Shown here piece after piece: positions 1-6,482 of a stretch of 10,106 nucleotides of DNA. A model generated the notes under the pieces. It was not told where the DNA came from. It did not search any database and saw nothing but the letters and a program-made list of their open reading frames with translations. The position numbers and the translations under genes are program-made. The stretch's first letter is position 1; each line of letters opens with the position of its first letter. The stretch lies in contig JANNMM010000364.1 of assembly GCA_031397915.1 (NCBI GenBank), positions 1 to 10,106 on the forward strand, in the 5' to 3' direction. The stretch comes from JANYCG01 sp031397915 (lineage in GTDB: Bacteria; Pseudomonadota; Gammaproteobacteria; Burkholderiales; Burkholderiaceae_C).

Positions 1-142
1 ACCGGGCCGCTGCAATCGGGTCGGTAGCGCCGGTCAACTGCACGCGGGGGTCTTGCAGAAAAGTCGGCAACATCAAGGTGAAGGCACGCCCCAGGCCAAC
101 CACGCCAATGCGCAGGGGCTGCGCTGTCTGCGGTGTGATCAC
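1..142 (-). CDS. pht4: cis-4,5-dihydrodiol phthalate dehydrogenase, N-terminal part (Gfo/Idh/MocA family), cut by window edge
   Basis: Only the first 47 codons lie in the window. The N-terminus carries a Rossmann dinucleotide-binding motif, RIGVVGLGRA at about residues 11-20, followed by FTLMLPTF, and then a strand ending in an acidic residue (GATDP). This pattern fits Gfo/Idh/MocA oxidoreductases and especially phthalate dihydrodiol dehydrogenases (Pht4/OphB), which oxidise cis-4,5-dihydroxy-4,5-dihydrophthalate to 4,5-dihydroxyphthalate with NAD(P)+. The start is GTG at 140-142, overlapping the TGA stop of the reductase gene (GTGA). There is no clear Shine-Dalgarno sequence, so translational coupling to the reductase is likely. 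The neighbouring reductase, oxygenase and decarboxylase genes support the assignment. From the fragment alone it could be another Gfo/Idh/MocA enzyme. Confidence 0.8.
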   Translation of the reverse strand, partial: MITPQTAQPLRIGVVGLGRAFTLMLPTFLQDPRVQLTGATDPIAAAR

Positions 143-1098
143 AGGTCCAGCACCAGTTCGGCCGATTTAGCCCGCGAAACACACACCATGATCTGGTGAG
201 CCTTTTCGTCGTCCAGCAGCACCATGTCGCGGTGATCGGCTTGGCCAGCCATCAGCGTCGTGCGGCAGGTTCCGCAAGTGCCACTTTCACACGAGCTGGC
301 CACCCGATGACCGCTTGCGCGCAGGGCCTCGAGGATGGATTGCGTTGCGCCGACCACCACTTTGGCGCCCGACTTTTTCAGCGTCACGGCAAAGGACGTG
401 TTGGGGGGCAGTGTGCTGGCGTCAATGCCGAAACTTTCAAAATGGATGGACCCGGAGGACCAGTGGCCGCTCATGTCGGCCACGGAGTCCATCAAGCCTT
501 TGGGGCCACAACAGTAGACGTGCGCCGCGCGGGGTGTTTCGAATTCGGGCCACAGATCAAGCGCGCGGGAAAGATTGCCGCCGTCGTGGTGCAGCGTGGC
601 CAAGCCAGGGAATTCTTGTTGCAGCTCAGGCAGAAACGCCGAATGGTCTGCATCGCGGGTGCAGTAGATCAGCCGGAAGGCCACGGTGCCCGTGCGTCTG
701 AGGTGGCGCATCATGGAGAGGATCGGTGTGATGCCGATGCCACCTGCGATGAACAACACCTGCTTCGCACGCGGGTCCAGTTCAAAATTGTTGCGCGGCT
801 GGCTGACCTTGATCAGACTGCCTTCGACGAGCTGGTCGGCCATGGCGATGGAACCGCCGCGCCCCCGGGCGTCACGTTTGACGGCGATCTGCCAGGTTTG
901 CAGGTCCGAGGGGTCGCTGCAAAGGGAGTAATTGCGCCGCATGCCGGCCGGTGTTTCAACGGTCAGGTGGGCGCCGGCGGTGAACGCGGGCAAGTCGTGG
1001 CCGTCGGGGTGGCGAAGCTCGAACAAGACGACGTCTTGGGCAGCCATTCGCTTCAGGGTGACGCGCAGGGCTGAAAAAGGAGGTTCCAGTGTTGACAT
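139..1098 (-). CDS. pht2: Phthalate 4,5-dioxygenase reductase component (PDR/VanB family, FMN and [2Fe-2S])
   Basis: This 319-residue protein has the class IA dioxygenase reductase layout. An N-terminal FMN-binding barrel carries RNYSL at residues 55-59. An NAD-binding domain follows, with GGIGITP at 119-125 and YCCGP at 195-199. A C-terminal plant-type ferredoxin domain has cysteine ligands C270, C275, C278 and C306 (C-x4-C-x2-C-x27-C). It would pass electrons from NADH through FMN and the iron-sulfur cluster to the Rieske oxygenase encoded divergently at 1170-2489. The length is normal for phthalate dioxygenase reductase (OphA1/Pht2). The start ATG at 1096-1098 has only a weak purine-rich stretch (AAAGAA) before it. 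The start codon overlaps the -35 box of the divergent promoter. The stop overlaps the GTG of the downstream dehydrogenase. VanB-like demethylase reductases share this architecture; the neighbours favour phthalate. Confidence 0.9.
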   Translation of the reverse strand: MSTLEPPFSALRVTLKRMAAQDVVLFELRHPDGHDLPAFTAGAHLTVETPAGMRRNYSLCSDPSDLQTWQIAVKRDARGRGGSIAMADQLVEGSLIKVSQPRNNFELDPRAKQVLFIAGGIGITPILSMMRHLRRTGTVAFRLIYCTRDADHSAFLPELQQEFPGLATLHHDGGNLSRALDLWPEFETPRAAHVYCCGPKGLMDSVADMSGHWSSGSIHFESFGIDASTLPPNTSFAVTLKKSGAKVVVGATQSILEALRASGHRVASSCESGTCGTCRTTLMAGQADHRDMVLLDDEKAHQIMVCVSRAKSAELVLDL

Positions 1099-1119
1099 GT
1101 TCTTTGGCTTGCCTACAAT
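1092..1119 (+). promoter_or_regulatory. Predicted sigma-70 promoter of the oxygenase-Bug-decarboxylase-TSUP arm
   Basis: TTGACA (1092-1097, all six consensus bases) and TACAAT (1114-1119, five of six) are separated by 16 bases. Initiation would fall near 1126, inside the palindrome at 1119-1134, leaving a leader of about 44 bases before the oxygenase ATG at 1170. The -35 box overlaps the start codon of the leftward reductase gene. Confidence 0.7.
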
Positions 1120-1134
1120 CTTAGGCTCCTAAGA
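1119..1134. promoter_or_regulatory. Perfect 16-bp palindrome, probable operator shared by both arms
   Basis: The sequence TCTTAGG-CT-CCTAAGA is a perfect inverted repeat with 7-base arms and a 2-base centre. It overlaps the last base of the rightward -10 box and three bases of the leftward -10 box, and covers both predicted start points. The size and symmetry suit a dimeric helix-turn-helix regulator, for example of the MarR type, acting as a repressor on both promoters. The regulator is not encoded in the window, so its family is a guess. A smaller inverted repeat, ACCG-CTC-CGGT, follows at 1139-1149. Confidence 0.65.
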
Positions 1135-1160
1135 ATAAACCGCTCCGGTAAACTTTGCAA
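1132..1160 (-). promoter_or_regulatory. Predicted sigma-70 promoter of the reductase-dehydrogenase arm
   Basis: On the minus strand, TTGCAA (1155-1160, four of six consensus bases) is followed after exactly 17 bases by TATTCT (1132-1137, four of six). Initiation would be near 1125, giving a leader of about 27 bases to the reductase ATG. The -10 box overlaps the palindrome at 1119-1134. It is weaker than the opposing promoter and may need activation. Confidence 0.5.
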
Positions 1161-1169
1161 GCATGAAAC

Positions 1170-2489
1170 ATGATCACGCCTGAAGAAAACAGTTTGTTGT
1201 GCCGCGTGGAAGGTGCGGCCCCCATGGGCCAGCTGATGCGCATGCACTGGACGCCTGTCTGCCTGATCGAGGAGGTCAGCGAACCCGACGGAACGCCGGT
1301 CAAAGCGCGCGTGCTGGGGGAAGACCTGGTGGTCTTTCGTGACACCAATGGCCGCGTCGGCGTGATGGACGAGTATTGCCCGCACCGGCGTGCGTCGTTG
1401 GTATTTGGCCGCAATGAAAACTGCGGCCTGCGTTGCCTCTACCACGGCTGGAAGATGGATGTGGAGGGCAATGTGCTGGAGATGGTCTCTGAGCCTGCCG
1501 CCAGCGGCATGGCAGCGAAAGTCAAACACCTCGCGTATCCAACCCAGGAGTGGGCCGGTTTTGTCTGGGCCTACATGGGGCCGCCCGAAACCAGGCCCGA
1601 ATTTCTGCCGCCTGCCTGGGCGCCAACCGCAGACACCCGGGTCACGATTGCCAAGGCCATCATCCCTTGCAACTGGGCGCAAATTCTTGAAGGCGCGATT
1701 GATTCCGCCCATAGTTCCAGCCTGCACTCGTCGGACATGGTGCCCGCCCGCGTGGAAGGTGCAGAGGCCACCGAAAGCCTGTGGCTGCGCCCGTCCACCG
1801 ACAAAGCCCCGCGCATGCAGGTGCAACGCGGCGACTATGGTTTTCGGTATGCTGCCATTCGCAGGCCGATCAAGGACGCCTCGGTCAATGACTATGTGCG
1901 AAGCACCGTGTTTGTGGCACCCGCCACGGCGCTGATTCCGCCCAACAACCTGTACAACGTGGCCAACATCAACGTGCCACTGGACGACACCCACACCGCT
2001 TTTTATTTCATGGCCTGGGGGCACCCCGACCAGACGCCCGATACGGCTTCGTGGCGCAAGTTTCTGCACCAGGAAGTCGGCGTTGACCTGGACGAAGACT
2101 ACCGCCCCTTGCGCAACCGCGACAACAAATTCTGGCAGGATCGCGCGGCCATGAAGGCGGGCAACTTCACCGGCATCAGCGGGTTCCCAAACCAGGACAT
2201 CGCGATGTGGGTGACCATGGGCCCGATTGCCGACCGCAGCCACGACCGCCTGGGCGCCAGCGATTTGGCGATTGTTGAGTTCCGCAAACAGATGCTCAAC
2301 GCCGTCAAGGCGTTTCAGTCAGGGGCTTCCGCAATCGGAACGGGTGCAGCGCGCATCCCCAAAGAGGTGTGTGCTTTTCAGGCCATCGTACCCAAATCCA
2401 CTGACTGGCGGGAGTATGCTTCGGGCTACGTTTGGGACACCGTTCAGCCTGCGCTGAAGCCATCCTATTCAACACCTGCCCCCAATTGA
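1170..2489 (+). CDS. pht3: Phthalate 4,5-dioxygenase oxygenase component (Rieske non-heme iron alpha subunit)
   Basis: This 439-residue Rieske oxygenase would dihydroxylate phthalate at positions 4 and 5, using electrons from the divergent reductase. The Rieske cluster ligands are C70, H72, C89 and H92 (CPH-x16-CLYH). The mononuclear iron site is D178-x2-H181-x4-H186 with a likely third ligand at D343 (NQD); D178 is the conserved bridging acidic residue. The N-terminus (MITPEEN... PMGQLMRMHWTPV) is typical of the phthalate dioxygenase subfamily, which supports the ATG at 1170, although no good Shine-Dalgarno sequence precedes it. This subfamily is a homo-oligomer without a beta subunit, and none is present. 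It is the first gene of the rightward arm. Relatives act on chlorobenzoate, phenoxybenzoate or sulfonated aromatics. The linked 4,5-dihydroxyphthalate decarboxylase points to phthalate. Confidence 0.9.
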   Translation: MITPEENSLLCRVEGAAPMGQLMRMHWTPVCLIEEVSEPDGTPVKARVLGEDLVVFRDTNGRVGVMDEYCPHRRASLVFGRNENCGLRCLYHGWKMDVEGNVLEMVSEPAASGMAAKVKHLAYPTQEWAGFVWAYMGPPETRPEFLPPAWAPTADTRVTIAKAIIPCNWAQILEGAIDSAHSSSLHSSDMVPARVEGAEATESLWLRPSTDKAPRMQVQRGDYGFRYAAIRRPIKDASVNDYVRSTVFVAPATALIPPNNLYNVANINVPLDDTHTAFYFMAWGHPDQTPDTASWRKFLHQEVGVDLDEDYRPLRNRDNKFWQDRAAMKAGNFTGISGFPNQDIAMWVTMGPIADRSHDRLGASDLAIVEFRKQMLNAVKAFQSGASAIGTGAARIPKEVCAFQAIVPKSTDWREYASGYVWDTVQPALKPSYSTPAPN

Positions 2490-2505
2490 TCACCGGAGAT
2501 ATTTC

Positions 2506-3507
2506 ATGACCCAACGCCGCCAGCTACTGACCGTTGTCGCCGCCTCGATAGCCACTTTGACAACCGCGTTGTGGGCACCTTGCGCACTTGCACAGACCTC
2601 AGGCGCTTACCCCAACAAACCGATCAAGTTTGTCGTACCGTACCCGGCCGGCGGCTTTCCGGACACTGTGGCACGTGTTTATGCCCAGAAGCTCAGTGAG
2701 CGTCTGGGGCAGTCGGTGGTGATCGACAACAAACCCGGTGCCAATGGTGTGGTGGCGGCGCAAGTGATCCAGTCGTCACCCAAAGACGGTTACACCTTTT
2801 TGGTGACGGACGGCTCCATGTTTTCGGTGAACCCGGCCATTTACAAGAACCTGAGCTACGACTACAAGCGCGACTTTTTGCCAGTGTCGCTGGGTGGGCG
2901 CGCGGCCTTGTATCTGGCGGTGAATCCCAAACTTCAGGTCAACAATTTTCAGGAATTCATGGCGCTGGTGAAAGCCAAACCGGGGACGATCAATTACGGG
3001 TCTTCGGGTGTCGGCAGCACACACCACCTGACGACAGAGGCGATGAAGGTGGCGCTTGGGCTGGACATGACCCACGTGCCCTTCAGGGGTACCGGCCAAT
3101 CGGTTCCCGCGCTGATGGGTGGGCAGGTTGATGTGCTGTTTTCGGCCTTGCCGTCGATCAACGGCTTTGTCAAGGCGGGTCAACTCAAGCTGTTGATTTC
3201 CAATGCGGCGCAACGCAGCAGCCAGATGCCCAATGTGCCGACCTTGTCGGAACAGCTCATCCCGGGTTTTGATTTTGCGCCGATTGTCGGTGTGCTCGCT
3301 GGCGCAGGCACACCGGCCAGTGCCATCGAACGCATCGCCACCGAGATGGCCGTCATCGCCAAAATGCCGGACGTTGTGACAACCTTCACCAATGCCGGCA
3401 TCGACCCGATTGGCAGCAGCCCAGCCGAGTACAACAAAGCCATCCTGGATGAAAACGAGCGGCTGGCCAAGGCCATCGTGACGGCCGGCATCAAGCCCGA
3501 GCAATAA
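2506..3507 (+). CDS. Bug/TctC-family periplasmic solute-binding protein, candidate phthalate receptor
   Basis: This 333-residue protein belongs to the TctC/Bug family of extracytoplasmic receptors, which bind carboxylates and other small acids. A signal peptide is evident: positively charged start (MTQRR), hydrophobic core, and likely cleavage after ALA at residue 29. The mature part begins with the family signature YPNKPIKFVVPYPAGG, followed by D53, at the position of the conserved ligand-contacting Asp. The GTINYGSSGVGS motif near the middle is also typical. A clear Shine-Dalgarno GGAG (2495-2498) lies 7 bases before the ATG, 16 bases after the oxygenase stop. Its place between the phthalate oxygenase and decarboxylase suggests a phthalate ligand, by analogy with the terephthalate receptor TphC. 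No TctA/TctB membrane partners are in the window; the only membrane protein of the operon is the TSUP protein at 4535-5281. The ligand is inferred. Confidence 0.9.
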   Translation: MTQRRQLLTVVAASIATLTTALWAPCALAQTSGAYPNKPIKFVVPYPAGGFPDTVARVYAQKLSERLGQSVVIDNKPGANGVVAAQVIQSSPKDGYTFLVTDGSMFSVNPAIYKNLSYDYKRDFLPVSLGGRAALYLAVNPKLQVNNFQEFMALVKAKPGTINYGSSGVGSTHHLTTEAMKVALGLDMTHVPFRGTGQSVPALMGGQVDVLFSALPSINGFVKAGQLKLLISNAAQRSSQMPNVPTLSEQLIPGFDFAPIVGVLAGAGTPASAIERIATEMAVIAKMPDVVTTFTNAGIDPIGSSPAEYNKAILDENERLAKAIVTAGIKPEQ

Positions 3508-3520
3508 GCGATCGGGTTGC

Positions 3521-4513
3521 ATGGCAAAACTCAAACTGACGTTCGGCTGCTGGAACTACGACCGCACCCGTGCGCTGATGGACGGCAGCGTCCAGCCCAA
3601 TGGCATCGACCTGAACTACCTCAACATGCCGGTGGAAGAGACCTTCTTTCGCATGTTGCGGCATCAGGAGTTTGACGTGGCGGAGATGTCGCTCTCGTCT
3701 TATTCGGTGTCGATGTCCCGGGAGCCCCGGCCGTTTGTGGCGATACCGGTTTTTCCTTCGCGTTTTTTTCGCCACTCCTGCATCTATGTGAACGCCAAAG
3801 CCGGCATCAAAGAGGCCAAAGACCTGATTGGAAAACGGGTGGGCACGCCGGAATACCAGATGACGGCGCCGGTATGGATTCGCGGCATCCTGCAAGACCA
3901 CTACGGTGTGCCGGTCGACAGCGTGACCTATTTCACTGGCGGTGAAGAGTCGCCGGGCCGCTCCGAGAAGTTGAAACTGAACCTGCCCCCCAACATCAAG
4001 ATTGAACAAATTGGGCCGGAACAGACACTGGCCAAAATGCTGCAAGACGGCGAAATAGACGCGCTATACACGGCTCGAATGCCCTCCAGCTTTCAAAATG
4101 GCAGCGGCAAGGTCAAGCGCCTGTTTGAAGACTTTGAGCCGGTTGAGCGCAATTACTTCAAGGAAACCGGCATCTTCCCGATCATGCACACCATTGCCAT
4201 CCGGCGGGATGTGTACGAGGCGAACCGCTGGGTGGCGCAGTCCCTGATGAAGGCGCTGAAAGAGTCTCAACGGCGTACCTACGAGGACCTCGCAGACACC
4301 GCGGCCCTCAAAGCCATGTTGCCTTGGCTGACCGCGCATGTGGAGCAGGTCAAGCGCGAAATGGGCGACGACTTCTGGCCTTATGGCCTGGAGAAAAACG
4401 AGGCTACTTTGCGCACCTTCCTGCGTTACCACTTTGAGCAGGGGCTCTCGAAAAGGCTTCTGGAGCCACGCGAGCTCTTTGCGTGCGAGTCGCTTGAATC
4501 CTTTGTTATTTGA
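3521..4513 (+). CDS. pht5: 4,5-dihydroxyphthalate decarboxylase
   Basis: This 330-residue protein matches Pht5/OphC in length and in its N-terminal pattern: KLTFGCWNYDRTRALMDGSV, then PVEETFFRMLRHQEFDVAEMSLSSYS. It removes one carboxyl group from 4,5-dihydroxyphthalate to give protocatechuate, which then enters ring cleavage. The fold is that of periplasmic binding proteins (NMT1/THI5-like), but no signal peptide is present, as expected for a cytoplasmic enzyme. It starts 13 bases after the Bug gene stop and has only a weak ribosome-binding site, so coupling to upstream translation is plausible. No protocatechuate dioxygenase gene is in the window, so ring cleavage must be encoded elsewhere. 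Annotation pipelines sometimes call such proteins ABC-transporter substrate-binding proteins; the close motif match and the operon argue for the enzyme. Confidence 0.92.
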   Translation: MAKLKLTFGCWNYDRTRALMDGSVQPNGIDLNYLNMPVEETFFRMLRHQEFDVAEMSLSSYSVSMSREPRPFVAIPVFPSRFFRHSCIYVNAKAGIKEAKDLIGKRVGTPEYQMTAPVWIRGILQDHYGVPVDSVTYFTGGEESPGRSEKLKLNLPPNIKIEQIGPEQTLAKMLQDGEIDALYTARMPSSFQNGSGKVKRLFEDFEPVERNYFKETGIFPIMHTIAIRRDVYEANRWVAQSLMKALKESQRRTYEDLADTAALKAMLPWLTAHVEQVKREMGDDFWPYGLEKNEATLRTFLRYHFEQGLSKRLLEPRELFACESLESFVI

Positions 4514-4534
4514 CATCTGCGTCTGCCGCGAGCC

Positions 4535-5281
4535 ATGCATTCGGCTGATCTGAGCCCAACGGTCATCGCATGGGTCGTTCTGGCCTTCATGCTCGGCGGA
4601 ATGGTCAAGGGCACGCTGGGCATCGGCCTGCCGCTGGTGGTGGTGCCTTTGTTGTCGCTGCAGGTCGGGCCGGCGCTGGCGATTGTCTGGGTGGCGGTGC
4701 CGGTGCTGGCCTCCAACATCTGGCAGTTCAAGGACAGCCCCGAGCCGCTGTCGCAGGTGCGCCGTTTCATGCCGATGCTGGTGGCTTCGGCCATCACGAC
4801 GGCCATTACCGTTCCGATGACCCTGGCCCTTTCAGCCCGTGCGCTCAATGTCATGTTGGCTGGGGCCTTGCTGCTGGCTATTTTTCTGCTGGCCGTCAAT
4901 CCGCGGCTGAATATTTCGGCTCGGCATGAAAAATGGGCCAGCGCGGCGGTGGGCGGGTTCTCGGGCATTCTGGGCGGTATTTCGTCGCTCACGGGCCCGA
5001 TCATCGTCACCTACCTCATGGCCTTGCGCCTGCCGCGCGAGGTGTTTGTGGGCACCATCAGCGCGATCTATTTGTGCACTTCGTCGATCCTGTACCTTGC
5101 GATGGCGCTGGTCGGCCGGTTCCAATGGGTGGATCTGGCGGTGTCGGCGCTGGCCATGGTGCCGGTATTCGCGGGACTGGCGTTGGGCAAACGCCTGCGC
5201 CAGCATTTAAGCGAAGAGCTGTTCCGCCGACTGCTGCTGGCCTTTCTTTCACTGATCGCGCTGGTTCTGCTCTTCAAATAA
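4535..5281 (+). CDS. TSUP (TauE/SafE) family membrane transporter
   Basis: This 248-residue, very hydrophobic protein has the two-fold repeat of the TauE/SafE (TSUP, DUF81) family. The first repeat has GGMVKGTLGIGLPLVVVPLL near residues 21-40 and the second has GGFSGILGGISSLTGPIIV in the middle. About seven or eight membrane segments can be read from the hydrophobicity, and the length is usual. Known members move sulfite, sulfoacetate or other organic anions; TsaS, in the p-toluenesulfonate system of Comamonas, is one with an aromatic substrate. It starts 21 bases after the decarboxylase stop and closes the rightward arm, so it may import phthalate, possibly with the Bug receptor, or export an anion. 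The direction and substrate cannot be read from the sequence. Its 3' end overlaps the convergent AlkC gene by 33 bases. Confidence 0.85.
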   Translation: MHSADLSPTVIAWVVLAFMLGGMVKGTLGIGLPLVVVPLLSLQVGPALAIVWVAVPVLASNIWQFKDSPEPLSQVRRFMPMLVASAITTAITVPMTLALSARALNVMLAGALLLAIFLLAVNPRLNISARHEKWASAAVGGFSGILGGISSLTGPIIVTYLMALRLPREVFVGTISAIYLCTSSILYLAMALVGRFQWVDLAVSALAMVPVFAGLALGKRLRQHLSEELFRRLLLAFLSLIALVLLFK

Positions 5282-6382
5282 TTCGAAATGCCCGAGTGGC
5301 TGGGCCTGTCCGTTGAGCAGCAGGTCCACCTTGTGCAGCCCTGCAAAATGCTTGCGTGTGGTCATTTCCGTCAACGACAGTTTCTTGCGAAGCGCCACGG
5401 TTTGGCCCGGGCCAAGAGCCAGCGCCTTCAGTTTGAACACCTTGGCGCGGGTAGTGCCATTGGCCTTGACGTAGTGCACCGCAAAATCGACCATCACATC
5501 CTGTGGCTTCGCAAGCGGGTTGTGCAGTTCAAATGCAACCGTCACGTGGGTGCCCACGCGCGGGGTTTTCGGGAAAATGGTGACGCCAGAAAGCAGCACC
5601 TCTGGCGCCTTTCCAAAACCCAGGGCATTCAGGGCCCCGGGCTCGCCTTGTTTGACCGCCCAGCGCAATGCGTGTTTCACAATCCAGGCGCGCTCGGGCG
5701 TGGCATTTTTCAACCACCGCGCGGCGATATCACTGAGCACACCCGGGTGGTCCTTGCCAATGTCGTTGAGGTTGTTGGCGACCGAGCGGCGCACATAGAG
5801 TGCGGGGTCGTCCTTGAGCAATTCAAGCAGCTCAATCACCGGCGCTGGGTCCGCCTGAAATGCGGGCAGGCGCATGGCCCAGGGCAGGCGCGGGCGAGTT
5901 CCCTCGGATACCAGACGGCGCACGTGGTAACTCGGGTCGCCGGCCCAAGTACGCAACTGACGCAATGTGGCGGCCGGGTGGTGGATCAAAAATGGCCGGA
6001 TGGAGAATTCGCAGGTAAAACGCTGCGTGAGCGCATGTTGCGCCGCCATCGATTCCTCAAAATGCGCGAGGCCAAACTCCGCGACAAAAAAGCAATGTGG
6101 CATGAACAAGAATCCGCCCATACCCGAACCCGCCAAGCGGCCGCTGGGCTGGCTGCTTGACTGCACCAAAATGTCTACTGCCCTGGGAAAGTGGTCCGGC
6201 AAATGCAGGCGAAGGGCCCGTGCTATGTGCCAACCGCGTTGTGTGAGCGACAGCGGTTCGTACCCCGCGAGCGCGTCGCGCGTGAATTTTTTCACCGGGA
6301 ACGACGGATACACCCGCGAGACCATCGACGCGATGGCCACTGGCACATCGGGTCCAAAGTGGTTTTTGAGCGGTTCAGCCAT
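5249..6382 (-). CDS. alkC: AlkC-type DNA alkylation-repair glycosylase with C-terminal Ig-like domain
   Basis: This 377-residue protein starts MAEPLKNHFGPD, as AlkC proteins usually do. It then has alpha-helical HEAT-like repeats to about residue 255, with FSIRPFLIHHP near 126-136, DPSYHVRRLVSEGTRPRLPW near 149-168 and DDPALYVRRSVANNLNDI near 191-208. Residues 265-370 form a beta-rich Ig-like domain (TPRVGTHVTVAFELHNP), as in the AlkC subgroup that includes the Pseudomonas fluorescens enzyme. AlkC removes alkylated bases such as 3-methyladenine without flipping the base out. E125 and E160 fit the positions of catalytic acidic residues as I recall them from the P. fluorescens protein. The ATG at 6380-6382 has no good Shine-Dalgarno sequence but fits the family N-terminus. 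The gene is unrelated to the phthalate operon and runs against it. Confidence 0.85.
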   Translation of the reverse strand: MAEPLKNHFGPDVPVAIASMVSRVYPSFPVKKFTRDALAGYEPLSLTQRGWHIARALRLHLPDHFPRAVDILVQSSSQPSGRLAGSGMGGFLFMPHCFFVAEFGLAHFEESMAAQHALTQRFTCEFSIRPFLIHHPAATLRQLRTWAGDPSYHVRRLVSEGTRPRLPWAMRLPAFQADPAPVIELLELLKDDPALYVRRSVANNLNDIGKDHPGVLSDIAARWLKNATPERAWIVKHALRWAVKQGEPGALNALGFGKAPEVLLSGVTIFPKTPRVGTHVTVAFELHNPLAKPQDVMVDFAVHYVKANGTTRAKVFKLKALALGPGQTVALRKKLSLTEMTTRKHFAGLHKVDLLLNGQAQPLGHFELFEEQNQRDQ

Positions 6383-6420
6383 GGGGAAATAGAAGATTCG
6401 AAACCTATTGTGCCGTCACT

Positions 6421-6450
6421 TTGTTGCGGGCACTTTATTGCCGGTATGAT
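6421..6450 (+). promoter_or_regulatory. Possible promoter of the 6483-7370 dehydrogenase
   Basis: TATGAT (6445-6450, five of six -10 consensus bases) lies 18 bases after TTGTTG (6421-6426, a poor -35). Initiation near 6457 would leave a leader of about 25 bases. The call rests mainly on the -10 box and on the absence of an upstream co-directional gene. Confidence 0.35.
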
Positions 6451-6460
6451 GAATTTTCAA
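6432..6460 (-). promoter_or_regulatory. Possible promoter of alkC
   Basis: On the minus strand, TTGAAA (6455-6460, five of six consensus bases) and TAAAGT (6432-6437, four of six) are 17 bases apart, with a leader of roughly 40 bases to the alkC start codon. It overlaps the candidate promoter of the divergent dehydrogenase. No alkylation-response (Ada-type) site was recognised. Confidence 0.35.
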
Positions 6461-6482
6461 CTTACAACCGTCAGGACATTTC

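Noticed and set aside
196..1074. A 292-codon open frame on the plus strand opposite the reductase gene.
   Set aside because: It mirrors the reductase gene, has no recognisable domain and is explained by high third-position GC. The minus-strand product has every expected cofactor motif.
1137..1153. Direct repeat TAAAC-N8-TAAAC as a second regulatory site.
   Set aside because: Five-base repeats are expected by chance at this scale; only the 16-bp palindrome is long enough to call.
1113..2243. A 376-codon open frame on the minus strand opposite the oxygenase gene.
   Set aside because: Its composition, rich in His, Gly and Arg, is that of an antisense shadow. The plus-strand frame holds the Rieske and iron-site motifs.
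3521..4513. Possibility that this gene is an ABC-transporter substrate-binding protein.
   Set aside because: There is no signal peptide or lipobox, and the N-terminal motifs match 4,5-dihydroxyphthalate decarboxylase; only the fold is shared.
5288..6160. A 290-codon open frame on the plus strand opposite alkC.
   Set aside because: It has no recognisable motif and a shadow-like composition, whereas the minus-strand frame has clear AlkC HEAT and Ig-like domains.
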